Below are positions 13,601 through 38,350 of a stretch of DNA of 64,000 nt, piece after piece. The stretch comes from Caprimulgus europaeus (taxonomy: Eukaryota; Chordata; Aves; Caprimulgiformes; Caprimulgidae): NCBI GenBank assembly GCA_907165065.1, contig OU015524.1, forward strand, positions 30,876,795-30,940,794, in the 5' to 3' direction. The notes beneath the pieces are model-generated. The model was not told the origin of the DNA, searched no databases, and was given only the letters and a program-made list of their open reading frames with translations. The position numbers and the translations under genes are program-made. Position 1 is the first letter of the stretch. The number at the start of each line of letters is the position of its first letter.

Positions 13601-16230
13601 GTACATAACTACGTAAGTGCTTACCTTGTCTTTAAAACATAAGGTGCTGGGATTTCTTCTTGGTGCTTTCAAGTATGTTGCTAGCATTCTCCCTGTCAAA
13701 TCTACATAGGAAGAGAGTACACAGAAGCATTTGGTAGTGAGATATTATGTTTAGATAGATGCTCTCCCTTCTCCTTTAAAAGTGTGGGCTCCACTCAGTT
13801 GAGCTGGGCTTCTTGAAGAAAACCTCATACTGCATAACTACCTAGTATTAGTGTTGTCTGATTAAGCAGGTAAGTGGAGTTCCTTGTGTGGTTTATTCTC
13901 TGAAGACATATTGGAAATGTAAACTCTCATTTCAATTTGTCTTTAATTCAAATTGAGTCAAAGACTGCTGAAATCACAAACAAATATTGGATCCTAATTG
14001 TTTCAGTGAAATTATTAAAAATGGAGAATGGATTCTTATGAAAATGATTGAAAAAGCCAAATGGTCCAGAGCCATGGACACATTTACAGGCTAAGTGAAG
14101 TCTCTTGCCTGGAAAGGAGTGTTCCCCAGAGGTATGCTAGGTCAGCAGTGAAATCTTCCCCTTCAACATGATTGGCAAGTTCGGGTCTGCCTCTCCCGTT
14201 CAAGGAAACAAAGTGCAACTGAAGCAGAGGACACCATTCATGAGTCCTTTCATCCTGCTATGCTACCAGTGAATGGAGAGAACTGTCAGCATTTTTGGTG
14301 AAAACACCCCACTTCAGCTAGGTGCAGAAGAGAAGGCTGGATGAGGGCTGAAGGAAGAAATAAACACACATATTTGAATATCAGATGCATTTTCCCCACA
14401 CTCCTGATAGAAAATGTAATTGCATCAGATGTTCTCTGAAAACTCCCAGTTTGCTTAAGACCATTCAGCAAATTACCTCAATGGCTGCTTGCCTACACTT
14501 CACAGACAGATTGCCAGGAGGTACTTTTCTCTCAGATGCAGAATAAGGTCTTGCAACTGATGTAGGTGCTTTCAATCTGCTTCACTAGCAAATGACTGAT
14601 TTTTATTTTTTTAACTGCTAACATGGCACACAGACTTTATCTTTCAATAGAGGCAGCCAAGAAAGGATGGACCATGGATATGAAACCTTCCCCCCTATAT
14701 GATTTTCCCCAAATCTATTGTTTCTGTAATGAAGATTACTCTTTAATCAAAGAGAAAAACAGCAAAAGCATTTTATACTTCTCTTCAGTAGTCAAAGAGA
14801 ATTTATCAGCATCTTGTCAATAAAACCCATCCTCAAGATCAATCTATGCCAGATAAGTGATGAAGCTACAGGACAGCAATTTGGACCATTCTGTGAGGGA
14901 CCTCCAGCCTAGATAATGTGCAGATTTCTTCAGAGTACATGGAGATGTGTCCCCTTAGCTAATGCTTCCTTAGGGAATGGTAAAACACAGGCAAATTCAA
15001 GGGAAAGAAAAGCTGAAGGAGATTTTTTTGTATCGTTTCTTCCAAAGCCCAGTAAAGAACCACAAAATTATTTTAACAGGTTTTAAGGGAAGCCACTGCC
15101 TGCAGAAACCCCCACAGCATCAATCCAGTTATGATGCTATAGCACGAGGGTGGAAGAAGATGGGAAAGCTAACAGAGAAGCATAATTTCATTCCGTGTGT
15201 AGCCTGGGCATCACAGCCCATTTCAAAAATGAAGAAAACTTGTCCTACTGGTAGAGTTATGAATTCTTAAAAACAAGAGGAAGAACTGCTGAAAACTGCT
15301 CATTTGTTCTTGCTTTCAGATGATCTTGCAAATTGGACTGTTAACCCGTCTGGTGGGGATGGTTTCCTCAGTGAAAGTCAAAAGACGACAATCCTCTAAT
15401 ACTTTTCATTTTGGCAGCCTTTTAAAATGTATAAATAAATGCCAATATTAATCCCATGGAAAAATGCCTAGCATTCTCAGAGTTGATAGCGTAAATCAAT
15501 TATGTAGTCCATCTTAATGCTCCCATCTTATCAAGGAAAAAAATTCTAGGGACATATTACACTGCTTTGTGAATCAATTCCAAATTATTGGAAATTTTCA
15601 CACATCCTAATCCATTAAGCAGCTTTATTTTTAAGCACATTCAAGGCCTTTTGAATCAATATAAAGACTACACTGACCACAGAGCTTTAGAGTAGGCATT
15701 GAATGAGTGGCTAAATTATGATTTTCCTATTCTGTGTGAATGATTTGGCAGCAACAAGACTCTGCCTTTCCACTTTGGACACAGGGAACTTCAAAGGCCT
15801 CTTTGAAAGGCTTCAAGTTTAGTTAATATTAGGAAAAAAAAACAGTGGCTATTTAAGAGGGGGGGAAAAATAGTTTGTAGTAGTCAGAGACTTAAACAGC
15901 TTACAAATAGAGGGAAATTAGAATCCCCACAGCCTTCCTGGGGTTGCTAATCATCTAATGCTTCCCAATTAATAACAGATTGGGAGGAGAGGGCAAGATC
16001 AGAACCTCTTTGTCTTTTATTTCAATAGCAGTGTGTTGCAGCTGTATGAAAAAAAGCTCTCAATTTAGCTTAAAAAACCCAAGTTCTTTCTAGAGATAGA
16101 CAACTCTTCTACAATCCTGCCAACACAGAAAACTAGCAGAAATCCCTTCCCTCAAGGGCCATTAGTTCCATTTTTTCTGGCTGCCAAGAAGTATGTGCCT
16201 TTTAAGAAGGTGCCACAGGACCAGGGACAT
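7687..16230. other. Intergenic DNA, no gene recognised
   Basis: AT-rich DNA with scattered short open frames on both strands. The longest in this stretch (minus strand, 12776-13081, about 101 codons) has no recognisable domain. I found no tRNA, no CR1 match and no long tandem array by reading. Confidence 0.55.
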
Positions 16231-16270
16231 CTTGCTGCAATGATACAGAACTTGCTGCAATGATACAGTA
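16231..16270 (+). repeat. 20-bp tandem duplication
   Basis: Two adjacent 20-bp units, 16231-16250 and 16251-16270, are identical except for one base near the end. The unit begins CTTGCTGCAATGATACAG. This looks like a simple replication-slippage duplication. Confidence 0.9.
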
Positions 16271-18845
16271 GGCAACTAATCCGAACTCTGGGCTTGTCAG
16301 ACCTGGGAGGAAGGGGAATACCTGCCTGACCTCTGTAAGGCTGCCTGTCCTGGAGGCAACCAGCCAGCACCACAAGAAGATGGCTACCACAATGACTAAG
16401 GGAGGGATGCCGAGTGGAGAGCTGGTATTGTTTACCAATCAAGGTGTCAGTTACTACCGATAAAAGTACTGGTTTACTAATAGGGAAGTAACTTCTGAGC
16501 AAGTACATGCCCACCCAAAAGTCTGATCTGCAAGATGATGATTATGCAATGGGAACAATCTAAATACTCTATTGCAGCTGTGGAGGCCACTAGGAACATA
16601 TCACCAAACTCAACTACCAGCCTTGCCCTTTGAGAACAACCTGCAGGAGCAAGCCAGGAGCTCCAGCCCTAGGGTCTTGGTTTTACTCAGAGAATAGTGT
16701 GGACTTTGTCTTGCACCCATTATTAGATGTTTGCATCAAGTTCATTTTCTTTTCCTCCCACACTATTCTCCTAATCATATATTCTTTCATCCTTTCTTTT
16801 CCCTGTCCCCTTTCTTTCATTCTTATTTCCAGTTAGCTTCTAGAAAAAAAAGAAAAAATAAAAAGGGCCAACCTGCACTATGCTGTTACATGTCCCTGCA
16901 TGACCACCTGTTTGCATGGCAAGGTCTTAAGAGCAGGAATGATCTGCTGCTCCGCATACATAAAGCACCCTGTAAAACACAGACCCATTCTTCATGAAAC
17001 TTTGAATAATGTTATTAAGAGTTACCGTATCATACCATCCAACCACAGTTTTGCAGGGAATATGCCTCAGCTTTAGGCTGTTACTGTTAAAGCAATCTTT
17101 ACCAAATCTTCCACATCTTTTGAAAATTTCACCTTAAGGTACTCCAGTCACACTACACCTTCGTGTGATTTCTTAAACGGTTATCCCAACTCTCAAGTTT
17201 ATGACACCGAAATAATGCCCTCTTCTCCACAGTCCATATTAAAAAAGCCATAGGCAGTCAGAATTTTTCCAAGGAGCAGTTAGAAAGTCACTGATTTCAA
17301 ATAAAAACTGCCATTTACACAATCTGAAGGTGACACTGTGACATCAAACTGGCACACAGGAAACTGGAGAATTAAGGTCCCCATCACCACTCCAATATAT
17401 TTTTTTTTTAATTTACAAACTTAGTGTAAGTCCTTAAAAATCCAATTTTTTAAATGCATACACAGCTATCAAAGACTCAATGTCTTCAAAACCAGTAAAT
17501 ATACAAGGTGACAAACAGTGACTATTCTTGTAAGGAAATAACTTTTTTCAAACATAGAAGTTGGAGTAGCTGCAGTATGGCTGTTCTCACTCCAGTCACA
17601 AATCTGTATTAATGCTAAAAATAGGTATAAGGAGAAAAAATATACCTGAGGAGATAATATAAAAATACATTTACTCTAACAAATTCTCCATCAGCTTGCT
17701 CTCTCTGTCCCAAAAATGATTCTCTCCCCTTTTCAAAGCTCTGTTAAGCATAGATTTACTATGCAGTACTCATTTTTCCAGCATTGTCCATTTTGGCTGA
17801 ACATGAGGGGTTTTTTTTATACTTAGACCACAGACCCTAGTGCATTTGTATACCATTGTTATCTCATATATCTCTATTTTCACTTGAAAAAGAAAAAATG
17901 CTTTTCGCCATTCTTTATGCAGAAGCTCTTTGCTAAACTGAACATTTTTAACTGAAAAGTATCATTTCACAGACTAAGTCTGAATTAGAATGAAACTTCA
18001 AGTATCCATTACAACACTACGACTTCAATGGAAAAGCCATTTTAAAATGCAGTATTTCAAGGAGAAATTTTCAAGTGTCTCTAGTCTTTCTCATCCACCT
18101 CCACTGGAAATGGCTGGCAGTTAATCCTGAACTACAAACTCCTCTTGCACAAGTCAGTAAGCCAGTTTAACACAGCTTTTCACTTAATTGGACTGAGTCC
18201 TGTCCAAGAAGCACTGCGTAGTCATATAATAGAAGTGATACACATAAATATAAGCAAGTAGTAATTCTGCTACTCATTGCATCCAGATTGTTACCAACCA
18301 ATTCCTGGAAGGGAGCACCCTGAGGCAGGAGATTTAGCTACCTTAGTTCTGCAAAAGCATCTTGAGAGACCAAAGGCCCCATCTGATAGACTAAACACCC
18401 AGTCTGCATTACCTCAGCAGGTCCTTCAGCTGTACTCCTGCATTAGATGCTCATCTACCTTCCGAGCTACAGCCTCCCTCAAATAACCAGACTGATCTTA
18501 TTAGCAGGCTCCTAATCCTCAGTTTCCTTCACCCCTTAGCTGTCCCTAACTTATTAGCTGTATCTTAACAGGCTGCAAGCTTACCAGCTACCATTCCCCA
18601 GCCAACAATATATTCCCCCACCAAAGTTCCACGGCTGCAATCGACTAGGGAAGTCTTTATTTTCAGGACAGCTCACAGCCCCAAGGTACATAGTGTCTTT
18701 TATAGTCCTAGAGGTATAGAGACACTCTAAAATTTACCAGGCTGCAGCAAGCAATTAAGTGTCTTCCTTGACTGGGAAAGACCATGACAGAAGACAAGGC
18801 TGCACACCACAGTAAGCCTAGGAAGCTATCAGGGGCACTGTCACT
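16271..18845. other. Intergenic DNA, no gene recognised
   Basis: AT-rich sequence with a pyrimidine-rich stretch around 16740-16840 and a T-run near 17400. No coding exon or known repeat was recognised. Confidence 0.5.
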
Positions 18846-18930
18846 TCACAGAGTCATTTAGATGGGAAGGGACGTCTTGAGATCACCTCGTCCAACACAC
18901 TGCTCAAGCAGGACCAGCTACAGCCACCTG
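18846..18930 (-). mobile_element. Short CR1-like LINE fragment (3' end)
   Basis: On the plus strand, the run from CACAGAGTCATTTAGATGGG through GATCACCTCGTCCAACACAC to TGCTCAAGCAGGACCAGCTA follows the reverse complement of the conserved 3' end of avian CR1 LINEs. Only about 85 bp is recognisable. It is 5'-truncated and diverged, as usual for old CR1 copies. Family assignment rests on remembered CR1 3'-end motifs. Confidence 0.75.
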
Positions 18931-20680
18931 TACAGCTACAGCAGTGTCATACCATGCAAGTTTTTGTTATTTCCATTAGCAGGAAGTACTGAGAAGTATT
19001 ACCCCATTCTGCAATTAAAGTATGATGTAAACAGGGCTACAACACTTCAATACTGACCTAAAAATCAGTAATTTCATTTATGTAACAGCAACACAGATGC
19101 TTATACACAGAACAAAACCAGCAGCTTTGATTCCTGTGATGAAACACCGAACACAGAGCAGCTAAAATGACAGTAAATAAAGGTGGCCTTCTCATCACAT
19201 TCTTCACCCATTCCCTTTATGAAAGGCAATTCTCTCTGCCGAGGCAGTCTTTCACAACTGAGAGGACCCCCTTCTTTTTACCTTAATCAGATGCTTCCAA
19301 AGGCATGCCGAGTTGTAGCAGAAGACAATGGGCCAGAGTGTGATTTCCAGCCTACTGAAAGTCAAGACATCAGAATGGCAAATACAAATTCTTGTCAGGT
19401 CCTTGTTTGCACCACTTACCTCAACATAACACTTCCAGTGCTCCTGCAATTCAGAACCTCAAGTGGTTGTTCCGATGGTTCTGCCAAATTCTCCTCATCC
19501 TGTGCCAGTTGAAGCACCTATGTCTTGTCCCCAGCCTGCTCAGCCACAGGATGAAGATGGGACAGCAAGTGTTTGGGCACTCCTTTGTAGAGGGCAAATG
19601 CTAACTGCCAGAATATTTAGACTACATAAGCTTCCCGAATCAGACTGCCAGTACACAAGCAACAATTCTAAGGAATTCTGACACTGGCAATTTAAGCTTT
19701 TGACAAGCCTCCTTCAGAAAACCAATAGAGCTGCTTATAGTCTTTTAGGAAGCAGGCCTTTAAGATCAGTGACCATAAACATCTGATCAAGTGTTTATGA
19801 AAATAGGTTGATCTGCTATCCTAGTTTTACATTTTAACTGTAATTATAAACACCTCAAAGATGATGCAAAGTTTTAGAGCTGTTTAGTTAACTGCTCTGC
19901 TGGTACCCATGAGAGTAAGAAGATGCAGGGGCCAACGCTTTGTTTAAAGGCAACCAGAACCCCCAAACAAGACAACCATTCAACATATTTAGCATGAGTC
20001 AGTTCTTGTCAGGAGAGTACAGAGGCAAGGGGCACACACAGCCTCTGGCATTCTTTCCAAGTCTTGAATTTGTCCTTTGGCAAACCAGGTTTGTTTTCTG
20101 CTTTAAAAAAATTAAAGCATGACAAGAAACTAGTGCTAGAAGCATAATCATGCTAATTAGCAGATCAGTCAGAGAATGTTTTCCTTCTGTACTTTGAGCT
20201 GACTGCAGCCTGAACAGCAACTCAGGACATGGCAGCTTCAGAGAAGTCCAGGTGTGAGACTAAGGTTACCCCGATGTAGCAACTGACAGGGAATAAACTC
20301 CAAAATAATTAAAAGAAAGCAAACAGGTTTAGTTGTCCGAACAAGGAATTTTAATTTTAGGTCAACTATTGAACTAGGTCAACATCCAGTTCACAATGTC
20401 TACAGATAGTGGGCATAGCCAGTCACTACGGTAAGTTTATTGAAGCACCAAGCTCCACACAAGACTATAAAATACATTTTAAACTACTAGTAAGAAAGCT
20501 TCTTCAAGTCAACAATACTATTGAGGGCCAGAGTTTAAGGACTAAGTTTTCACCTTCCAAGCTATTTTAAGACAGCCAATCGATTGCATAAGCAAACCAA
20601 ACTGCTACATACTGAAACACATAGAGCAGCAACTCTATTGAACAATTCCTGTAAATAATTCAAGGATACATTGAAACAGT
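18931..20680. other. Intergenic DNA just downstream of CALM2
   Basis: About 1.75 kb between the CR1 scrap and the inferred CALM2 cleavage site. Short open frames occur, such as one at 19183-19512, but none has a recognisable domain. Readthrough or termination sequences of CALM2 would lie here, but no specific motif can be named. Confidence 0.5.
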
Positions 20681-20681
20681 A

Positions 20682-21552
20682 TGGGTAAATTGTAATTTTT
20701 TATTGGAAAACAAATATACAACTTGGAATGGATTTGAGGCAAATCGTGCCATAAGCAGATTTTTTTTGAAAATAAGTGGCTAAACAAAGTTTAAAAAGCA
20801 TAGTAACAAGAGGAGAAAGTGTTTTCTGGTACAGGACCAGCAGTACAAAAAAAAACTTGTGTACGAGTACCTGGATAAATCACCCGTTTTGCATTAGTGC
20901 AACTTAAGTTTCATATTGTTGACTGTCAATCGTCCACAATGTTAAGACTCCACATTTCAACAACATGTTACAGGTATGGCCACAAACAAGTTACTGTGAA
21001 GTAAGCTAGGAGAGTGATTTTTACAGTGCATTAGCCACATGTACATATACTATTCACATGGTTTTATCCTGCAGTTAGCTGCAAGAGTCCTTATCCTCCA
21101 TCACAGAAAGTGGAATAAAGTCCTTTATGTACTGGAGAACTAGAGCCAGCATGTCACTTTAAGGAATCACTAATGCATGGTAAACCCTAGCTTACTTTAA
21201 GTAACTGGCTACACTAGTCATACCTAAGTCTCCTAAAGAAAGCTACTTTTTTTTTTTAAACAGACAATCCAGATGTTCCCTCAGTTAACCAACTCCATCT
21301 AACTTTAGATGTGCAGAAGGGCTTAAATATCCAGAGTAAGCCACATGCAACATTTGTTACTTAGATCAATTTTCCAAAAATCAGAACAATGACAGTAAGA
21401 TAAAGGAGAAAAACATGGAGGAATGGCCTAATTACTATACATGCATATTCTTTTGACAGTAAGGGAAAAACCTTTTACAGATAAGTTACAAACAGAGAAA
21501 AGGCAAATAAACAATTTTGTACAAGAAATTTAACACATTCTGTACAACATCT

Positions 21553-21581
<29 letters not shown>
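20682..21581 (-). CDS. CALM2: CALM2 exon 6: C-terminus, stop and 3' UTR
   Basis: The coding part (21553-21581) completes Glu and adds FVQMMTAK, then TGA at 21553-21555. The acceptor is TTTTTACAG. The remaining 870 nt or so is 3' UTR, which matches the mammalian CALM2 3' UTR as I recall it over several long blocks. These are the part just after the stop, the region around 21300-21360 and the last 200 nt before the poly(A) signal. This similarity is the basis for the CALM2 assignment. Confidence 0.9.
20699..20704 (-). terminator. CALM2: CALM2 polyadenylation signal AATAAA
   Basis: TTTATT on the plus strand reads AATAAA on the transcript. It lies about 850 nt after the stop codon. The expected cleavage site is 15-20 nt further, near 20,682, where the mammalian CALM2 mRNA also ends after a similar AATTTACCCA-like sequence (from memory). 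Confidence 0.8.
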
Positions 21582-33890
<12,309 letters not shown>

Positions 33891-33893
<3 letters not shown>

Positions 33894-33987
33894 GGTGGCT
33901 CGGCCTGGCTGTGGGGTGTGGTGGAAGCTAACGGCTGCACGGGGCACACGAGCAACCAGCCCGCTCAACGGCTCCCCTCACACTGAG
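33891..33987 (-). CDS. CALM2: CALM2 exon 1: 5' UTR and initiator ATG
   Basis: The start codon at 33891-33893 sits in a strong Kozak context (GCCACCATGG) and is followed at once by the donor GTGAGT (33890 downwards). Exon 1 therefore contributes only Met to the protein, a hallmark of vertebrate calmodulin genes. The 5' UTR is GC-rich. Its upstream end at about 33,987 is a guess, placed about 25-30 nt downstream of a TATA-like TTTATGA. The true transcription start could lie elsewhere in the CpG island. Confidence 0.85.
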
Positions 33988-34010
33988 CCCTGCCCGGCCG
34001 CCAGCAGTGC

Positions 34011-34020
34011 CTCATAAACC
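34011..34020 (-). promoter_or_regulatory. CALM2: TATA-like element of CALM2
   Basis: The sense strand reads GGTTTATGAG, a non-canonical TATA-like match about 120 bp upstream of the ATG. If functional it would place the transcription start near 33,985-33,990. This is inference only. Confidence 0.4.
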
Positions 34021-34053
34021 TCCTCACAGCCCGCTCGGATCGCTCCGCGCCGC

Positions 34054-34076
34054 TCCCTCCCCCCTCCCCTTTCCCC
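34054..34076 (-). promoter_or_regulatory. CALM2: G-rich tract in the CALM2 core promoter
   Basis: Four G-runs of 3-6 on the sense strand, separated by single A or AAA spacers, fit the G-quadruplex pattern and also Sp/KLF binding. The tract lies just upstream of the TATA-like element. Confidence 0.6.
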
Positions 34077-34345
34077 GTCAGGGAAAGGAGCCGCGAAAGA
34101 AGTTCCGGCTCTTCGCGCTCTTCTCGGCAGTCCCCCCTCCCGCACCCCAAGCGCGTCCCCTTTCTGCCTCCGGGCCCCCAAGCCCCGGCGCGGGAAGGGG
34201 TGAGGTGCGGGAAAGAGGGGAGCTGCGCTTGTGAGCTGGCGGGAGGGGGTGCGGAGGGGGCAGGCTGTGGAACTATTTTTCTTGGCGGAAGAGGATTCTA
34301 GAAAAAAATCCCGAGGAGTGCGGCGACTCCAGAAGGAGGGCGCTG

Positions 34346-34350
34346 ATTGG
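34346..34350 (-). promoter_or_regulatory. CALM2: CCAAT box (NF-Y type)
   Basis: The sense strand reads CCACCAATCAG, a strong NF-Y match, about 455 bp upstream of the CALM2 ATG. That is more distal than usual for a core CCAAT box. Confidence 0.5.
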
Positions 34351-34367
34351 TGGATTCGTACCTGCAA

Positions 34368-34374
34368 TGCGTCA
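34368..34374 (-). promoter_or_regulatory. CALM2: CRE/ATF-like site
   Basis: The sense strand reads TGACGCA, a one-mismatch variant of the CRE/AP-1 core, about 20 bp from the CCAAT box. The pairing resembles composite cAMP-responsive promoters, but function is inferred. Confidence 0.4.
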
Positions 34375-34950
34375 CTTGGACATGCACAGTCTGGGCTGGG
34401 AAGCGGTTACCCCTCCCCCCGCCCGCAGTGCGCGGGCCCGGCGCGGCGCGGCCCGGCCCAGTGCGGCGGGACAGGGGTTGGCGGTGGCCCTGGGGCGAGG
34501 CTCAGGCCCAGGCCCAGGCCCGGGGGGCGCCGCCGCCGCTGTCCTGCCCCGCTGTCCCGCTCCCTGCGCCTGCAGAGCGTGGGCGGACTGGGGTACGGCG
34601 GGCGCTGCGGCAGGGTGTGCCGGACGGGCACAGCCCCAGCGCCCTGCTGCTGCTGCTGCGAGCATGCGTGTGAGGAGCGGCAGCGCCGCGGCCGCTGCAG
34701 AGGGCCGGAGGGGGAGCGGGGCGGCGGGGCGGGCTCCGGAGCGGCCCCCCCCCGGCAGGCAGAGCGGCCTCCTTCCACCGAGACAGCGCGCAGGCCGCGG
34801 CGGGAGTTGCGGCGGGGGCGGGGCGGGCGGCCCGGCTGGAGCAGCCCCTGGGCTGCAGGCCCGGAGGCGGCCTGCTGCAGTCCTCTTGGTGCATTACCCT
34901 GAGACCCGAGCAAAGCGCACCTGAGAAACGCATCCCCGAGAGCGCCTTGC

Positions 34951-37900
34951 CAGAACATTTCAAGCGTTATCGCTGTGCTCCGGAAAGCCTCACCCACAGA
35001 GTTACTAAATGAGACTCCCTCTGCATCCAGCACAGTCCAGAAAAATTCCCACCTCGCTTTGCAAGCCAGAGATGCTTCATTGCTGGTAGCATTGTTTAAA
35101 ATAAAGAGATTCCCCTGTTAGAAAGCACATACACCCTGGTCCTGTGCCTGAGAAGGACAGATGACCAGCAATTCTGAGCTAAAAATCTCGAGTCTTGCCA
35201 GGGATTTCTCTTACGATGCGTTTGGCCAAATGACTTTGGACAGAATTTTCAATCTTGCAAATATATTTTCAAAGGCATATAGTGTACTTAACAGATAATT
35301 CAACAAATAGCTGCAATCTTGGCTGAGTTCAGTGGAAGGCCTGCCTGTCATCTCTGAAAACCACAAAGCTTATTTTGGAACCATAAATACATTATTAAAC
35401 TTCAAGGGCCTAAGTTTTTTGACCTAAGTTGGAAAACAAATTGCTAGTCACATTACAAAATTATCTACTTCCATATCTATTACAAGAATTATTTAGTTGG
35501 TATTTATAGAGTATTTATAAATTAATAGTATTTTGTACCTATCTACTCACTACTGTTACTACACAAACCAGAGCAATGGCTTTCACACACTAAAGAGATT
35601 TCACTCATCTCTGCTCTTCACAGTCATTTTGGTTTATAGGCCACGTAAATAGGATGTTCTTGGGGGAGGACTGGTGTGAAAAACTCTTAATAAAAATTCT
35701 GAGTTTTTCCATCAGAATATTAATTTAAATTCTCAGTCTGCCTCTTTTTTCAGAGGTAATCATGTGTCCCCCAAATTCAGAAACAAAGGGGAAAAACCAG
35801 AACAAGGCCTGGTTTCTTAAAATAGTCACCAAGCCCAGTGCCTCTTCTCCTCTCTTCCTCACTTTGTGATCCTAGGGAATACAGGAACAACACCGCATAC
35901 TTAAGTTGGGCCTTCAGCCTTGAGATCTGTTACTGTTTTGTGACAAGTTAGCTTTTTAGGCCTCCTTTCCGCTTAGATGTATTTATAGTCTGCAAATCAA
36001 GCACATCTAAACTATTGTCTTTTCAAACTCTGATAACATGTAAAAAATGTGTAATGTATACCTAGATGAATAACGCTTTTCATCAATAAATGCCAAGGTT
36101 GTTGTTAGGCACGCCCCCTCATACCTCTGCAGCAGGAGGTACGAGCAAATCCCCACCTTTGCTCAGGCTACACTCAACGCAGATAGGTGAGGCATTGAGG
36201 TGGCTTCAAGTCGTTTTACTCCTCCCCATGCCCCCTTTGGTTCAGTCTTAAGGATTGCTCTGATGTTCCCAACTTCTTTACAGTCCCAGAGCTGTGAATC
36301 ACTGCAGACAAGTTCTCGACCGAAAAATTCGTCACCCGCTCTAGATTTGGGGCTAAAAGTGGCATAGCACCGCTCAGGGTGCGTGTGTGTCACACCCTCA
36401 GATCTGGAGCAGAGCAGAGTGCTGGTGCATGTGTGGAGCAAAACCATCCTCTGTGGAGACGCAAGCTTGGGTCCTGGCAACAAAACGCCCACGTGTGCGT
36501 GGTGCTGGGCCTGATTTACCGAGCCCTTTCCTTGGCATCCATCCTTCATCCTCACAGTATCTTGGAGAGGCAAAACATCGTGACACCCAGCTTCACGGTT
36601 GGGTTCCTTGGGTGGCAAGGCTCAAGGAAGTGATTGGAATGAGGGATATAAACATTTCTGTGAAGTGAGTCCTGAGAGGTTTGTTGAAAAGTATGTGGAA
36701 GAGCTGTACGGAGACAGCATGTTCTGTCTGAGTCCCGTTCCTGGAGTTTGCTGCTGGCCCCCTCAGGAGCATGGCGGCTGTAGGAAACATGAGGCCTACA
36801 GTGTAAATAAAATGTAGGCTCTTTAATTATGGCCTAAGGGTCTGCCGTGGAGCAAAGATTTAAATGCAAGCATTTCAGGTCCCAGAGAACCTGACCACAA
36901 TACCATTTATTTCTGCATATGCCCATTAAAGTATTTGGTATCCGTAATTTATTAAATTCCCCGTACTCTTTTCAATTACATCCAGTTTTCTCTAAAGGTA
37001 GAAGAGGTGGTCATTCAGAGCATCCTCTCTGTACTGTGTGCTTTCTATGCCCCCTGGTTCCTTGATCTCTTTCTCTCCCTTTTCTCTGTGTCTCCTTTTT
37101 TCCATCTGCATTTTCCTCCAGCAGCACCCATTTCCTGTGGGTTTCATCACCACCCCCACCCTGCTTCCATCTGTTGAAGAGATCAGCTATGAAGTTAACT
37201 TGCAATTACACTACCAGTGAAATTACACCAACAATTACAGTGGCATTACAAGGCATTAAAGCGAACACCCCTGTGAAATAAATGGGAGAGGGGGGAATTC
37301 ATCCCTCTCACAAACAGGTTGTCAGCAATCTCAGGTAGGTAAAACAGCAGCCGCTCAGGTATATTGAGGCCAGGGTCCTTTCTCAGTAGCCTAGAGAGGC
37401 AGAATTGCTTTCCAGCAGCCTGGCTGACACACTCTGCAGCCTGCATGTGCCACGAGAGGCAGAGAAATACATCAAGTGACCAGCTGCTGCTGCGGGCTAC
37501 GACTGACACCTCTGACAGAGAAGTAATGGGAATTGACTGTAATTTCTCTGTCGCAATGGTCCAGTATAGTTCTACCAACTCGGACTTTTTAATGTGATAA
37601 TTTCTCTCCCTGGTATGTAATTTAATAGATTTGTCAATGTTTGTGTGCTGTGCTTTTTTTTTTTTTTTTTTTTTTTTTTTCCCCCACACACAGAAATATA
37701 GTCTTGTAAAAGTCCAGTTTCAAGATTGGGGCAACAAATTCGAAACACAATTTGAGTTACGAGGTTAGATGAGCTGTGTATGCCAGCAATTTTCACAGTT
37801 ACTTTATGTGGTATATTTTATATTGTGTAAATTCAATTTATTCTATCATTTTAATAATACTTTAATGGATTGTGTGGACTGATGTATACAGAGCACTGTG

Positions 37901-38350
37901 CAATGGTATAAAACAATATAGCGCCCTCCTCAAGTTTTGCTGTGTCATTTCTATGTAGATTATAGTAGTAATTTGAACAACCTAATTAGAAATTAATTGC
38001 AAATTTTATAAGTTAATTTCTCAGGTAAGAAGAAAAAAGTTCTCTACTTATAGAGAGTACTAAAAGTTAGCATTTAACTACATATAAAAGGAAAGTAGCT
38101 TATGGCCGATTTTGCATAATGGGTCTAATTTTTTCCAGCTTTGTCTGTAATAACCTGCCACCCTGAAGAAGGCCTTTATCTCCAGTTCCAACTTCAAATC
38201 ACACAGCCACTGCCATGGGGATTAAACTAAGGTGTAAATCAATATTTCACTGCCCTGATGTACTTGGAAGGCCCATTCAGCCCTCAACAAGGAAAGGCTT
38301 TGCTGTGTGCGAAATTTTAAGGTGCTGAATGAGATGTCCCTATTTCTGAC
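34951..38350. other. Intergenic DNA upstream of CALM2
   Basis: AT-rich apart from a moderate-GC patch near 36,160-36,620. That patch gives a 151-codon minus-strand frame with no recognisable domain. A 27-T homopolymer lies at 37654-37680, followed by CCCCCACACACA. A small perfect hairpin (TACCTC, loop, GAGGTA) occurs near 36,123-36,142. No gene was recognised. Confidence 0.55.
37654..37680 (+). repeat. Poly(T) tract, 27 nt
   Basis: Uninterrupted run of 27 T (poly(A) on the minus strand), followed by C5 and a short CA repeat. No retrocopy body could be recognised next to it. Confidence 0.95.

Noticed and set aside
36163-36618. 151-codon minus-strand frame
   Set aside because: No recognisable domain, no obvious splice context, and overlapping frames of similar quality on the other strand. 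Likely chance in a moderate-GC patch.
37648-37690. Poly(T) run considered as the tail of a processed pseudogene on the minus strand
   Set aside because: No cDNA-like body or target-site duplication was recognised beside it. A simple homopolymer is sufficient.
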